This document shows, piece after piece, positions 53,551-61,197 of a stretch of DNA of 64,000 nt (position 1 is the stretch's first letter; the number at the start of each line of letters is the position of its first letter). The translations under genes and the position numbers were made by a program. This DNA comes from Gammaproteobacteria bacterium. Lineage in GTDB: Bacteria; Pseudomonadota; Gammaproteobacteria; Competibacterales; Competibacteraceae. The stretch covers positions 248,001 to 312,000 of the forward strand of contig JACKMZ010000002.1 in the NCBI GenBank assembly GCA_024235135.1. The letters are read 5' to 3'. The notes under the pieces are model-generated. The model did not search any database. It worked only from the letters and a program-made list of their open reading frames with translations, and had not been told where the DNA came from.

Positions 53551-54464
53551 GTGCTAAAGTATGCGTTCCTCCGATTAAATCACAAGGCATTAAAACCAAA
53601 CTCGTGCCTTGGATAAAAAGCATTGTACCTAGCGATTTTGATGGTATGTGGATTGAACCTTTTATGGGAACGGGCGCGGTCGCTTTTAATATCGCTCCGC
53701 GATACGCCCTATTAAGCGACACGAATCCACACCTGATCAACTTTTACTCAAGCATTGCTTCTGGGGAAATAACCGCCGATGTGGTTAAAGCTTATTTAAC
53801 CCGCGAAGGCGCATTGCTGCTAGAAAAAGGCGAAGACCACTACTATTTCATAAGAGACAGATTTAACTCTGGACATTCACCGCTTGATTTCTTGTTTGTC
53901 AATCGGGCAGGATTTAACGGAATGATCCGCTTCAATAGAAAAGGTGGTTTCAACATTCCCTTTTGCCGTAAACCCCAGCGATTTGCCCAAGCCTATGTAA
54001 CAAAAATTGCCAATCAAGTGGATTGGGTAAGCAAAATCATTAAATCAAAACACTTCACGTTTAAATGTCAAGCTTTCAGTAAAACCATTGCCGAAGCTTC
54101 TATCCAAGATATTATTTATTGCGATCCGCCTTATATCGATAGGCATGTTGATTACTATAATGGCTGGGATGAAAGCCACGAACGCGAGCTGTTTAATAAG
54201 CTTTCGGAGTTTGAAGGGAAATTTATTTTATCGACGTGGCATCATAATGATTACCGAGAAAATGAATATATCAAGTCGTTATGGTCAAAACATAGCGTTA
54301 TTACCCGTGAACATTTCTATCATATTGGCGGAAAAGAAGAGAATAGAAATCCGGTTATTGAGGCACTGGTTACAAATTATATTGCCGCGTCTGTTGAGAA
54401 AAAAAATGAGTGTCCAATTCAATACGCCATTTTTGAGAAATCGACTAAATATGGAGCGGCATAA
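53547..54464 (+). CDS. D12-class adenine-N6 DNA methyltransferase (M.EcoRV-like)
   Basis: 305-residue modification enzyme of the Dam/D12 class. SAM-binding motif WIEPFMGTGAVAFNI near residues 35-49, LSDTNPHLINFYSSI near 56-70, FLFVNRAGFNGMIRFNRKGGFNIPFC near 115-140, and catalytic DPPY in IIYCDPPYIDRH near 193-204. Given the neighbouring EcoRV-like nuclease, the expected target is GATATC with methylation of the first adenine; this is inferred. Start overlaps the nuclease gene stop. The methylase reading frame is intact, so it may now act as an orphan protecting methylase. Its stop lies in the box GCATAAC that starts another attC-like half. Confidence 0.9.
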   Translation: MSAKVCVPPIKSQGIKTKLVPWIKSIVPSDFDGMWIEPFMGTGAVAFNIAPRYALLSDTNPHLINFYSSIASGEITADVVKAYLTREGALLLEKGEDHYYFIRDRFNSGHSPLDFLFVNRAGFNGMIRFNRKGGFNIPFCRKPQRFAQAYVTKIANQVDWVSKIIKSKHFTFKCQAFSKTIAEASIQDIIYCDPPYIDRHVDYYNGWDESHERELFNKLSEFEGKFILSTWHHNDYRENEYIKSLWSKHSVITREHFYHIGGKEENRNPVIEALVTNYIAASVEKKNECPIQYAIFEKSTKYGAA

Positions 54465-54480
54465 CATGGCGCTCAAGCCG
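54459..54480 (+). repeat. Left half of an attC-like site after the methylase gene
   Basis: GCATAAC followed by ATGGCGCTCAAGCCG resembles the 5' half of an integron attC, and the methylase stop TAA (54462-54464) lies inside it. The matching right half is missing; instead the sequence continues as unassigned repeats, so the site looks truncated by a later insertion. Confidence 0.45.
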
Positions 54481-54637
54481 GTAATAAAAAATAATAGGGC
54501 CAAAATAATAGGGGCCAGGCCCTGAGGTATCCCCTCAAATTTAGCCACGCGCCGATCCTCCAAGGAACAGCGCGTCATGATCTCGTGCGACCCATTGATC
54601 GACGTCCGTGATGGTCTCGACCAGACAACTGAGTCCG

Positions 54638-54669
54638 GTAGGGTGGGCAACGGCAGTTGCCCACCCTAC
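54638..54669. repeat. Palindromic repeat R1, perfect copy
   Basis: GTAGGGTGGGCAAC (54638-54651) and GTTGCCCACCCTAC (54656-54669) around the loop GGCA: 14 bp of perfect pairing. Related degenerate copies lie at 56122-56146, 58008-58036, 58075-58103 and 60300-60328. Such GTAGGGTGGGCAAC elements behave like REP-type dispersed palindromes. Confidence 0.85.
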
Positions 54670-54730
54670 AAAGCTTAATCGAATTTGATCCCATTGGTGA
54701 AATTGGAATACATGGCGGAGGCGTTGTGTC

Positions 54731-54813
54731 CGTAACAAGGAGCGAATAAAACGGATGCCCAGTCCAAAATACTTTTTGTTCGGACATACTGGTTATCCGC
54801 TGCCCCGTTAGCT
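54731..54813 (+). repeat. attC-like site upstream of higBA
   Basis: Begins CGTAAC (54731-54736) and ends GTTAGCT (54807-54813). Inner arms CGGATGCCCAGT and ACTGGTTATCCG pair imperfectly, with GGAC/GTCC near the loop. higB starts 68 bases later. The overall plan fits attC; the core box departs from the GTTRRRY consensus at one position. Confidence 0.5.
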
Positions 54814-54880
54814 ATCAAAAGAGAAGCACTTTCGCATCGTTGGCGTTGCGGAAGTCCCAATACGGGACTATGATGCGGTC

Positions 54881-55183
54881 ATGCGCATTATCGCTCTATC
54901 GACGTTGAGAAAATTCTGGCAAAGCTCGCCTTCTTTTGCGGATTCCATCCAGCCAGGAATGGCCTGGTATCGAGAAAACCTAAAGGCTGATTGGTCCTCT
55001 CCCAACGAAGTAAAGGCACAATTCTCAAACACGAGTATTCTGCGAGATGGTCGTGTCGTTTTTAACATCGCCGGGAACAAGTATCGGGTGGTAGTTTGGA
55101 TAAATTACGCTTACCGCGTCGTTTATATCCGCTTCATCGGAACCCACAAACAGTATAATGAAATTGATGCACAAACAATTTGA
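54881..55183 (+). CDS. higB: HigB-family toxin (mRNA interferase)
   Basis: 100-residue RelE/HigB-fold endoribonuclease toxin that cleaves mRNA at the ribosome. It begins MRIIALSTLRKFWQSSPSFADSIQPGMAWYREN and contains RVVFNIAGNKYRVVVWINYAYRVVYIRFIGTHKQYNEIDA, the characteristic HigB C-terminal half with the His/Tyr active-site region. It precedes its antitoxin, the usual higBA order; the antitoxin ATG lies nine bases past its stop. Toxin-antitoxin pairs are typical stabilising cargo of chromosomal integrons. Confidence 0.92.
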   Translation: MRIIALSTLRKFWQSSPSFADSIQPGMAWYRENLKADWSSPNEVKAQFSNTSILRDGRVVFNIAGNKYRVVVWINYAYRVVYIRFIGTHKQYNEIDAQTI

Positions 55184-55191
55184 GGTGTCCT

Positions 55192-55551
55192 ATGGAAATT
55201 CGTCCCATCAAGACAGAAGCTGATTACGAGGCAACCCTGAAGGAAATTGAAAGCCTAATGTCCGCTGAGGCCGGCTCGCCTGAAGGGGATCGGCTGGATG
55301 TGCTGGTAACGCTCGTTGAAGCTTACGAACGGGTTCACTATCCAGTGGATTTCCCTGATCCGATTGAAGCCATCAAGTTTAGAATGGAGCAGCAGGGTCT
55401 TGCTGTCGAAGACCTTATTCCGATCATTGGGCGCAAAAATCGAGTCTATGAAATTTTGGCTCGGAAACGACCTCTGACGCTCCGCATGATTGAGGGGCTG
55501 CACGAGAGATTTTCAATTCCAGCGGAAAGCCTGCTGAAACACAGTTCCTAA
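55192..55551 (+). CDS. higA: HigA-family antitoxin
   Basis: 119-residue antitoxin with an Xre-type helix-turn-helix in the C-terminal half (IGRKNRVYEILARKRPLTLRMIEGLHERFSIPAESLL near 77-115). The N-terminus MEIRPIKTEADYEATLKEIESLM is typical of HigA. GAGGTG lies five bases before the ATG at 55192. The protein should neutralise HigB and repress the higBA promoter. Confidence 0.93.
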   Translation: MEIRPIKTEADYEATLKEIESLMSAEAGSPEGDRLDVLVTLVEAYERVHYPVDFPDPIEAIKFRMEQQGLAVEDLIPIIGRKNRVYEILARKRPLTLRMIEGLHERFSIPAESLLKHSS

Positions 55552-55599
55552 ATAATGGAAATGATAGGGAACATGGACCACAGTGTTGTAGGAAATTCA

Positions 55600-55643
55600 A
55601 ACGAGTTTAACCCCCTTGATAAAATTGGAATATATGAAGGAAG
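55600..55643. repeat. Dispersed repeat R4 (three copies)
   Basis: The copies at 54677-54722, 55600-55643 and 56270-56316 share the pattern CGA-RTTT-RA-CCCCATTGG followed after a few bases by ATTGGAATNNATG and then GG. All three lie on the same strand at the ends of accessory genes, and one forms the left part of the attC-like site after higBA. Confidence 0.65.
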
Positions 55644-55690
55644 CCCAGCCCGACCGGATCAAAACTAGGTCGGTTATATAGGCGTTAGGT
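55605..55690 (+). repeat. attC-like site after higBA
   Basis: GTTTAAC (55605-55611) fits RYYYAAC and GTTAGGT (55684-55690) fits GTTRRRY exactly. An inner CCGACC/GGTCGG stem (55650-55655 and 55668-55673) surrounds the loop. The left arm carries a copy of the dispersed 46-base repeat R4 and pairs poorly. The next gene starts 27 bases downstream. Confidence 0.55.
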
Positions 55691-55717
55691 GCCTGCTCAA
55701 TCAATAGGAATATCCGT

Positions 55718-56125
55718 ATGTCAAAAACAATCACCATTAGCTTGCCGGTGACGAACCTTGATAAATCCAAAGCGTTCTATTCGGCCATCGGCTTTGAGGC
55801 CAACCAAAATTTTTCAGACCCTACAGCGGCAATGATGGTTTGGAGCGAAAACATTAGCGTTATGCTGTTAACGCACGATAGGTGGCGCACGTTTACCACT
55901 CGCCCAATCCCTCCAAATACCTCAAGCGAGGTTGCATTGAATATCTCGTGCGAATCACGCGAGGATGTAGATGCAATGGCAGAATCTGCGGGCCGAAATG
56001 GCGGGACGACTGATATCAACCCGGTTGAAGAGCACGATTCTATGTACGGCCGGGACTTTTGTGACCCGGACGGACATGTGTGGGGCGCCATGTGGATCGA
56101 CGCTAGTGTTGGGCCAGCCCGGTAG
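55718..56125 (+). CDS. VOC-family (glyoxalase/bleomycin-resistance fold) protein
   Basis: 135 residues forming one vicinal-oxygen-chelate module pair. It starts MSKTITISLPVTNLDKSKAFYSAIGFEANQ; DPTAAMMVWSENISVMLL and the terminal DFCDPDGHVWGAMWID are classic, the latter carrying the conserved Glu/His-type metal site region. Members range from lyases to antibiotic-binding proteins; the substrate cannot be told. Its start follows the GTTAGGT core site by 27 bases, like an integron cassette. Confidence 0.88.
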   Translation: MSKTITISLPVTNLDKSKAFYSAIGFEANQNFSDPTAAMMVWSENISVMLLTHDRWRTFTTRPIPPNTSSEVALNISCESREDVDAMAESAGRNGGTTDINPVEEHDSMYGRDFCDPDGHVWGAMWIDASVGPAR

Positions 56126-56234
56126 GGTGGGCAACTTGTTGCCCACGCGGAATCTTTCGGTGTAATGAACGAAATATATTGGTGTAGGAATAATGCGAAT
56201 GATGCGCTTCCTTTCGTCAGCACATCCTGCGTGC
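56122..56234. repeat. Composite repeat R1+R3, copy 1
   Basis: The palindrome GTGGGCAAC-TT-GTTGCCCAC (56127-56146) is followed by a 77-base unit at 56158-56234 that recurs at 58212-58288 without gaps, with about eight substitutions. The unit contains GGTGTAATGAACGAAATATA and CTTCCTTTCGTCAGCA. It overlaps the end of the VOC gene by four bases. Confidence 0.8.
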
Positions 56235-56422
56235 TGAAGTGGGACAGAGCACGGTTGTATAGAACAGTCAATCGAGTTTGACCCCATTGGCCGGATTGGA
56301 ATGCATGAAGGGAGCCTAGTGAGACCGGCAAGCAGTTGCCCACTTTACAAAATTGGCTCCTCTCCAACATCCTCGCGGCTTAGCTCCGTGATTATTTGCT
56401 TCAGGGCGTGGTGCATGAAGGA

Positions 56423-57022
56423 ATGTGGTATTTCTTAGTACTTATCGGAATTTTTTATGCTATCGGCATCGGTGGGCTCTGGTACTCATTGCACTTGATA
56501 AAACGCTCGCAGCAACCGGCCGGATGGCCATTGGCTGTCGGCACGATAGAATCGTGCGATTTGGATTCGCACATCGACTATGACGATGATGGTGAAGTAA
56601 CTTTTTATCAAGTCAAAGTGAATTACAGCTACACAGTTGGCGGCCGTGAGCTGATGAACGATGTCCTTGTGTTTGGGTACTGCGCTACCAATAGCCAAAA
56701 GGTTCACCAGGAGATATTCGATAAACTCGCAGCAGCTCACACCGTACAAGTGCGTTATGATCCAAGCGATCCTCAGACATCCGTACTTTCATTTGGCGTT
56801 CACCGTTCAATATGGTTGTCCTTGGCGTTTGCTATTCTTTGGCTGTTATTGGTGTCTGGTTTCACAATCATTTGGTGGGCCATATTTTTTGTTCACCGTC
56901 CAAAATGGTTGTTCTTGGCGTTTGGCATTAGTTTTCTGCTATTCGTAATTGGTATTGCGATCCACTCATGGATAGTTCCACAGAACGATCATGTGTTGCT
57001 TGAGAACCTTGTCACTCATTAG
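56423..57022 (+). CDS. DUF3592-family membrane protein
   Basis: About 199 residues. An N-terminal membrane segment (WYFLVLIGIFYAIGIGGLWYSLHLI), a soluble DUF3592-type beta domain (GTIESCDLDSHIDYDDDGEVTFYQVKVNYSYTVGGRELMND ... YDPSDPQTSVL) and two further membrane segments near the C-terminus (IWLSLAFAILWLLLVSGFTIIWW, WLFLAFGISFLLFVIGIAI). The function of this family is unknown. Start uncertain: ATG 56423 is immediately after AAGGA; in-frame TTG 56396 and GTG 56408/56411 are alternatives. The two C-terminal hydrophobic repeats look duplicated. Confidence 0.75.
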   Translation: MWYFLVLIGIFYAIGIGGLWYSLHLIKRSQQPAGWPLAVGTIESCDLDSHIDYDDDGEVTFYQVKVNYSYTVGGRELMNDVLVFGYCATNSQKVHQEIFDKLAAAHTVQVRYDPSDPQTSVLSFGVHRSIWLSLAFAILWLLLVSGFTIIWWAIFFVHRPKWLFLAFGISFLLFVIGIAIHSWIVPQNDHVLLENLVTH

Positions 57023-57040
57023 CACCAACGAAAATCGCGA

Positions 57041-57155
57041 ATAACAATCGCATGCGACGAGCGGCCCGAATGAGCGGGTATCGATGAGTGTTCGAAACAC
57101 GGTGCAACAATCCGAATCGAATGGACATGCTTAGAGGAGGTCGCTGCTCATTCGG
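57041..57155 (+). repeat. Structured attC-like element, copy 2
   Basis: ATAAC (57041-57045) begins the element; arms CCGAATGAGC (57066-57075) and GCTCATTCGG (57146-57155) pair. The inner hairpin is GTGTT-CGA-AACAC, where copy 1 has GCGC-GAA-GCGC: different bases but pairing kept. CAATCCGAATCGAATGGACA is shared almost unchanged with copy 1. The following gene starts 24 bases later. Confidence 0.6.
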
Positions 57156-57178
57156 CTTTGGACAATTAGAGATTTTTT

Positions 57179-57988
57179 ATGAAACCAGAACGTACCTATC
57201 AACATGACTTTTCTGAGTCGAGTCCTGCGATGCATGATGTCGACGGTAGAAAAAGAAAGGCGGCAACAATGGTTGCCGTGCTGAACGATTACTTTGATAT
57301 TTCTTTACACGACTTGCGTGTGCTCGATGTAGGAGGATCCACAGGAATAATAGATGAGTATCTGTCTAACTACTTTGGTTCAGTTACGGGAATAGATATT
57401 GATGAAAAAGCTGTTAACTTCGCATCCAGAACACTGAATAGAGAAAATCTCTATTTTCATCTTGGTGATGCAATGAACTTGGCAGTTTCCAACGAAATGA
57501 TTGATGTGGTGATTTGCTCGCAAATTTACGAGCATGTCCCCGATGCCAAGAAAATGATTGATGAGATTTATCGAGTTCTTAGACCGGGCGGTATATGTTA
57601 TTTTGCAGCATCGAATCGCCTTATGTGGAATGAGCCGCATTACAACCTACCTCTATTGTCGGTAGTTCCGCGGCCCATTGCTCATTGGTATATTCGGTTG
57701 GCTGGAAAAGCTGACTTCTATCATGAACTTCATTTTTCTTATTGGGGCTTAAAGAACCTGGTAAAGGCTTTCAAGACAATTGACTATACGCGCAAGGTAG
57801 TCGAACAACCGGATCGATTTGGCACGGCCTACATGGTCTCGCCAGGCACCATTAAGGCATGGTTAGCCCGATTGATCACTGAGTGGGTTTACTGGGCGAC
57901 GCCTGGATACATTTGGCTGCTTCAAAAGCCCGGTGTATTTGCAGCTCAAAAATGCGTTACAGGTGATGTTTGGAATGCTGTTTCCTAG
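57179..57988 (+). CDS. SAM-dependent methyltransferase (class I)
   Basis: 269-residue methyltransferase. SAM motif I is VLDVGGSTGIIDEYL near residues 48-62, the acidic post-I strand VTGIDIDEKAVNFA near 69-82, and the motif IV/post region IDVVICSQIYEHVPDAKKMIDEIYRVLRPGG near 108-138. The C-terminal part has hydrophobic/aromatic stretches (ITEWVYWATPGYIWLLQKPG) which could contact membrane. The substrate is unknown; lipid or small-molecule methylation is possible. Confidence 0.87.
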   Translation: MKPERTYQHDFSESSPAMHDVDGRKRKAATMVAVLNDYFDISLHDLRVLDVGGSTGIIDEYLSNYFGSVTGIDIDEKAVNFASRTLNRENLYFHLGDAMNLAVSNEMIDVVICSQIYEHVPDAKKMIDEIYRVLRPGGICYFAASNRLMWNEPHYNLPLLSVVPRPIAHWYIRLAGKADFYHELHFSYWGLKNLVKAFKTIDYTRKVVEQPDRFGTAYMVSPGTIKAWLARLITEWVYWATPGYIWLLQKPGVFAAQKCVTGDVWNAVS

Positions 57989-58652
57989 CGCGTCTAAATG
58001 CAGCCCAATAGGGTGGGCAACTTGTTGCTCATGGGGTTGACTGTTTCCAGAAGGCGCTTAACCTCATAAGCCCAGTAAGGTGGGCAATTTGTTGCCTACA
58101 CGGAATAAAAAGCACCACATACCATTCGGCGTTAGTTCTAATTTGATTTGTAATGCGTACTTCAACGTTCTCTGCGTGAGTAATAAGTTACTCATCCTAC
58201 AAAACTGTCGTCGGTGTAATGAACGAAATATATTGGTGTGTGAATAACGTGAATGATGCGCTTCCTTTCGTCAGCATATCCTACGTGCCACGTGCTTTAT
58301 TCCCAACAAGTTTAAAAGACGGAACGTAGCAGACCAAATTGGCTGGTTCAAGATGAACCGGCAATGATTCGAAATGAACCGCTGGGACTATTGGCGGTGT
58401 CGGGCAGGGAAAAAGGAAATAAAAGTCGATGGTTCGCATCCCGTATGCCGGTTAGCCGCCAAAATGCAGGCCGCCACGTTGGCTGCTTAGCGTCATCTTT
58501 TCAAACCTTTTGCGAAACGCTTGGATCGACTAGGTTCGTGCATACCAGAAAAAATGACTTTAAGGTTTTCCGACACGTGCTGACCGCTTGGCATAGTCTA
58601 TGATTGAGCACATATACGGTGATCGACCGGCTTCCAAAAGGGGGTAATGTGT
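57989..58652. other. Gene-free repeat block after the methyltransferase gene
   Basis: 664 bases. Contains a 69-base repeat (58002-58070) recurring at 60294-60362, palindrome copies at 58008-58036 and 58075-58103, and the 77-base unit at 58212-58288. The remaining 58300-58640 piece has a 79-codon frame (58364-58603) without ribosome site or recognisable product. Confidence 0.6.
58002..58288. repeat. Composite repeats R1/R2/R3, copy 2
   Basis: 58002-58070 aligns without gaps to 60294-60362 (AGCCCAATAGGG..., CTTGTTGC, GGGGTTGACTGTTTC, GCTTAACCT). 58075-58103 is another GTGGGCAA palindrome, and 58212-58288 is the second 77-base unit. A weak third relative of the 77-base unit may lie at 61113-61147. 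Confidence 0.75.
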
Positions 58653-59234
58653 ATGAGATCTTATGAAATACTTGAGAGCCCGTTTAAGGGTAATAAACTT
58701 TCGATAACCAAGTACGTTGTATCCAAAGATGGCAGTGTGGCGGGCGTAAACATCGAGGTTCGCCACGATATCACGACGATACCGTCAGGAAAATCATTAA
58801 GGTGGGTTCAGACTTTAACGACTAATGCTCCCGAGATTCTCAAGTGCAAATCGTCTTCCGTTGTCGATCCATTTGGTTCCTGGGACCCCAAGATACATAA
58901 AGTATCATTACCCGGCGTCACCAGCGTGTGTAAGGCCGATGACACAAAGCCATTCTATTGGACCGATTCGGAGTTTGCGACTAACGGGCCGGGTTTTAGC
59001 GATACCGCACGCTGGACAACGCCTGCCACAGGGCGTTACTGGTTTCAGTTTATCCTCGGTCTCACTGAAGTCACGGGAAAGGATGTGCATCATCTGGTAG
59101 CAATTAGTTGGGGATATGATCGAATGGCGGATGGGAGCGTCAGAGTCGCAGCCATTCTCAGAGCTAACTCGGTGCAAATGAAAAGCCACGGCGCCACATT
59201 GAAAAAGTATTACAGTACATACAAATTCACCTAA
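58653..59234 (+). CDS. Hypothetical protein (accessory region)
   Basis: 193 residues; no family recognised. No signal peptide or membrane segment. The sequence is beta-rich with YEILESPFKGNKLSITKYVVSKDGSVAG at the start and GPGFSDTARWTTPATGRYWFQFILGLTEVTGKDVHHLVAISWGYD in the middle, with two Cys (near 66 and 91). ATG 58653 is preferred because AAGGGGG lies at good spacing; ATG 58647 is too close to it. It lies between the repeat block and the next orphan gene. Confidence 0.65.
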   Translation: MRSYEILESPFKGNKLSITKYVVSKDGSVAGVNIEVRHDITTIPSGKSLRWVQTLTTNAPEILKCKSSSVVDPFGSWDPKIHKVSLPGVTSVCKADDTKPFYWTDSEFATNGPGFSDTARWTTPATGRYWFQFILGLTEVTGKDVHHLVAISWGYDRMADGSVRVAAILRANSVQMKSHGATLKKYYSTYKFT

Positions 59235-59413
59235 TAGCGCCTTGAATCATTTAATTAATGGTCTATCCAAAATTGAGCGAGTGTAATTGAGGCTCGGAAA
59301 GCATGACCCGTGGAAATCATAATATGGCCGGTAATCGGAGCTTTGCCGCTCATGTCTGGCCTAAGCCTTTGGAAAGAACAATGAGCTTATCGCAGCAAAG
59401 CAATAGGAGGATT

Positions 59414-59998
59414 ATGTTCCTACGAGTGACAAGTGCTAATCGAGTCAGGACATTGCTGAAAGGGTTGTCAATATTACTAATTGTTTTAGCATTGGGAGTC
59501 ACAGCAGTCATGAATAGCACAGCCTCAGCTCAAGAGGTTAACCACTCTGATTTATCGGCGACGATTGCCGTTCCGCTACACGATGGGAGTCGGATGATTG
59601 ATCTTTATTCTCCTGATAACCATTTTCATGTCATCCTATCAAACCACTCCGATACAGTGCTGCATCTTTGGCGAGAGTGGTGTTCGTGGGGGCATTACAA
59701 TCTCAGTTTCGAGATAACCGACGAACAGGGGAAGACCTGGATCGTGAGCAAGCAAGACAAGAATTGGACGAAGAATTTTCCTGACTTCCTTGAATTGTCT
59801 CCTGCGGAAAGCCTGGTGTTTGATGTCAATTTCAATCCGAAGATTTGGAAGGACTCGCCGATTAGTGGCGCTTCTGGATCGAAAAAAGTAGTCATGCGTG
59901 CTATTTATCGAGTCGAAGCATCTGATGAATCCAAGAAAGCCGGCGTTTGGACCGGAGAAATCGCTTCTCCCGCTCAAGAGTACGTTTTGAATTGGTAA
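59414..59998 (+). CDS. Hypothetical secreted protein
   Basis: 194 residues, unknown family. An N-terminal signal peptide (LLKGLSILLIVLALGVTAVM, cleavage near ASA-QE at about residue 40) is followed by a likely beta-sandwich domain (HFHVILSNHSDTVLHLWREWCSWGHYNLSFEITDEQGKTW ... VVMRAIYRVEASDESKK). AGGAGG sits three bases before the ATG at 59414; the frame opens at 59303. The beta domain resembles generic extracellular folds, but no name is justified. Confidence 0.68.
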   Translation: MFLRVTSANRVRTLLKGLSILLIVLALGVTAVMNSTASAQEVNHSDLSATIAVPLHDGSRMIDLYSPDNHFHVILSNHSDTVLHLWREWCSWGHYNLSFEITDEQGKTWIVSKQDKNWTKNFPDFLELSPAESLVFDVNFNPKIWKDSPISGASGSKKVVMRAIYRVEASDESKKAGVWTGEIASPAQEYVLNW

Positions 59999-60429
59999 AA
60001 TTTTCGGGTTCCCTTGCGCGAAGTGGAAACGCTGTGTCGAAACACCGTGATTTCTAACTGACAAAACGATTCGCGCTACGGACATAGCCTGACGGGCGGA
60101 CGAAGCGCCGGCCGCCCGAACGGCTCCGCAAAGTCTTGATCCAGCCTCCAAGCGAGATCGGGCATTATTGCCGGTTAATATCAGGGAATGGCCCCTTCTT
60201 TGCGAAATCCGATAAGGTTGAAACCCATTGGGTGTCTAAGTTTTGTTTCATCTGGCCCACTAGCCTTGTTCTCTGCAACTTTTCCGCATTTCGAGCCCAA
60301 TAGGGCAGGCAACTTGTTGCCCACGGGGTTGACTGTTTCAAGAAGTTGCTTAACCTATTAAGTTATAATAGTGGTAGGGTATTGTACCCTACGATCCACT
60401 CAAATTGATCTCGTGGAGGACACACTAAA
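59999..60429. other. Gene-free segment with repeats before the 60430 gene
   Basis: 431 bases. The second copy of the 69-base repeat lies at 60294-60362, with the palindrome 60300-60328 (GGCAACTTGTTGCCCAC core). A GC-rich stretch with GGGCGG...CCGCCC around 60096-60117 can fold. GTGGAGG just before 60430 is the ribosome site of the next gene. Confidence 0.55.
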
Positions 60430-60957
60430 ATGATAGGCTGCTTTAGAAACATTACGGCAATTTCCTTTTGTGTGCTGATGTCAGCGACGGGCACTGCTAT
60501 GGGTTTGGACTTTATCCCTTATCCAGAACTTGCAGGAACGATCTGGTTGTCACAACAGCCGCATACCCGGACAGCAGTCGATACTAAGGGGAACATCGAA
60601 CATAAAGAAGGAAAGGATATCTACGTTAAGTTTCTGGCGCTGAAGGATGGCGTTTATTCCATAGCAATACACTGGTGGAATGAGTCGGCCAAGATAAACG
60701 TTATGGAATACGGTGTGCTTGTTAAAAGCGCAGAGAACTCCTACACCTATATCGAGGCGGATCATCCGGATGATAGCGGATTTCCCGGTATTGCCGGCAC
60801 CGGCACCTTTGAACTGCTGGATGCATCGACGGCCCAATTTTCACAACTTGGCCGCTTGCTTGACGGTTCGGCTAGCGCCTTCGTCAATCGTTTGCACAAG
60901 GTTTCGGAGGCTCCCACTGTCGAAATTCCCCAAACCTATCCAAAAAAGGCCGAATGA
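60430..60957 (+). CDS. Hypothetical secreted protein
   Basis: 175 residues of unknown family. A signal peptide (ITAISFCVLMSATGTAMG, cleavage near 25) precedes a compact domain: PELAGTIWLSQQPHTRTAV, EGKDIYVKFLALKDGVYSIAIHWWNESAKINVMEYGVLVKSA and GTFELLDASTAQFSQLGRLLDG. GGAGG precedes the ATG. It is on the same strand as the other accessory genes, after a repeat block. Confidence 0.68.
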   Translation: MIGCFRNITAISFCVLMSATGTAMGLDFIPYPELAGTIWLSQQPHTRTAVDTKGNIEHKEGKDIYVKFLALKDGVYSIAIHWWNESAKINVMEYGVLVKSAENSYTYIEADHPDDSGFPGIAGTGTFELLDASTAQFSQLGRLLDGSASAFVNRLHKVSEAPTVEIPQTYPKKAE

Positions 60958-61197
60958 GTCAGGGCAAATAAGCTAAATGAGCAGGGACGATTTTGGGATG
61001 GCTTTGCCTTATTTGTCACTAAAAATTTAGCTCATGCTATCGATGCCTTTGGCCTTATTCTCAGGTTATTGCTAAAGCTTCACGGAAAATAGTTTCTCGG
61101 AGAAAATGACTGGAATGATGTACTTCCTCATGTCAGTATATCCTGAATATATTTTCCAGTTATCCACCGTTCCGTTGGGTCAGGCTCATCTGGGTAA

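Larger units (their letters stand above)
54465..54880. other. Gene-free repeat-rich segment between methylase and higB
   Basis: 416 bases. It holds an unassigned piece at 54484-54637 with short direct repeats (ATAATAGGG...AATAATAGGGG and GGGGCCAGGCCC), a perfect palindrome (54638-54669), a copy of a dispersed 46-base repeat (54677-54722) and an attC-like site (54731-54813). Minus-strand frames here show no recognisable protein. Confidence 0.5.

Noticed and set aside
58364..58603. 79-codon frame in the repeat block
   Set aside because: No ribosome site, unusual composition and no recognisable product; likely chance opening in a repeat-rich gap.
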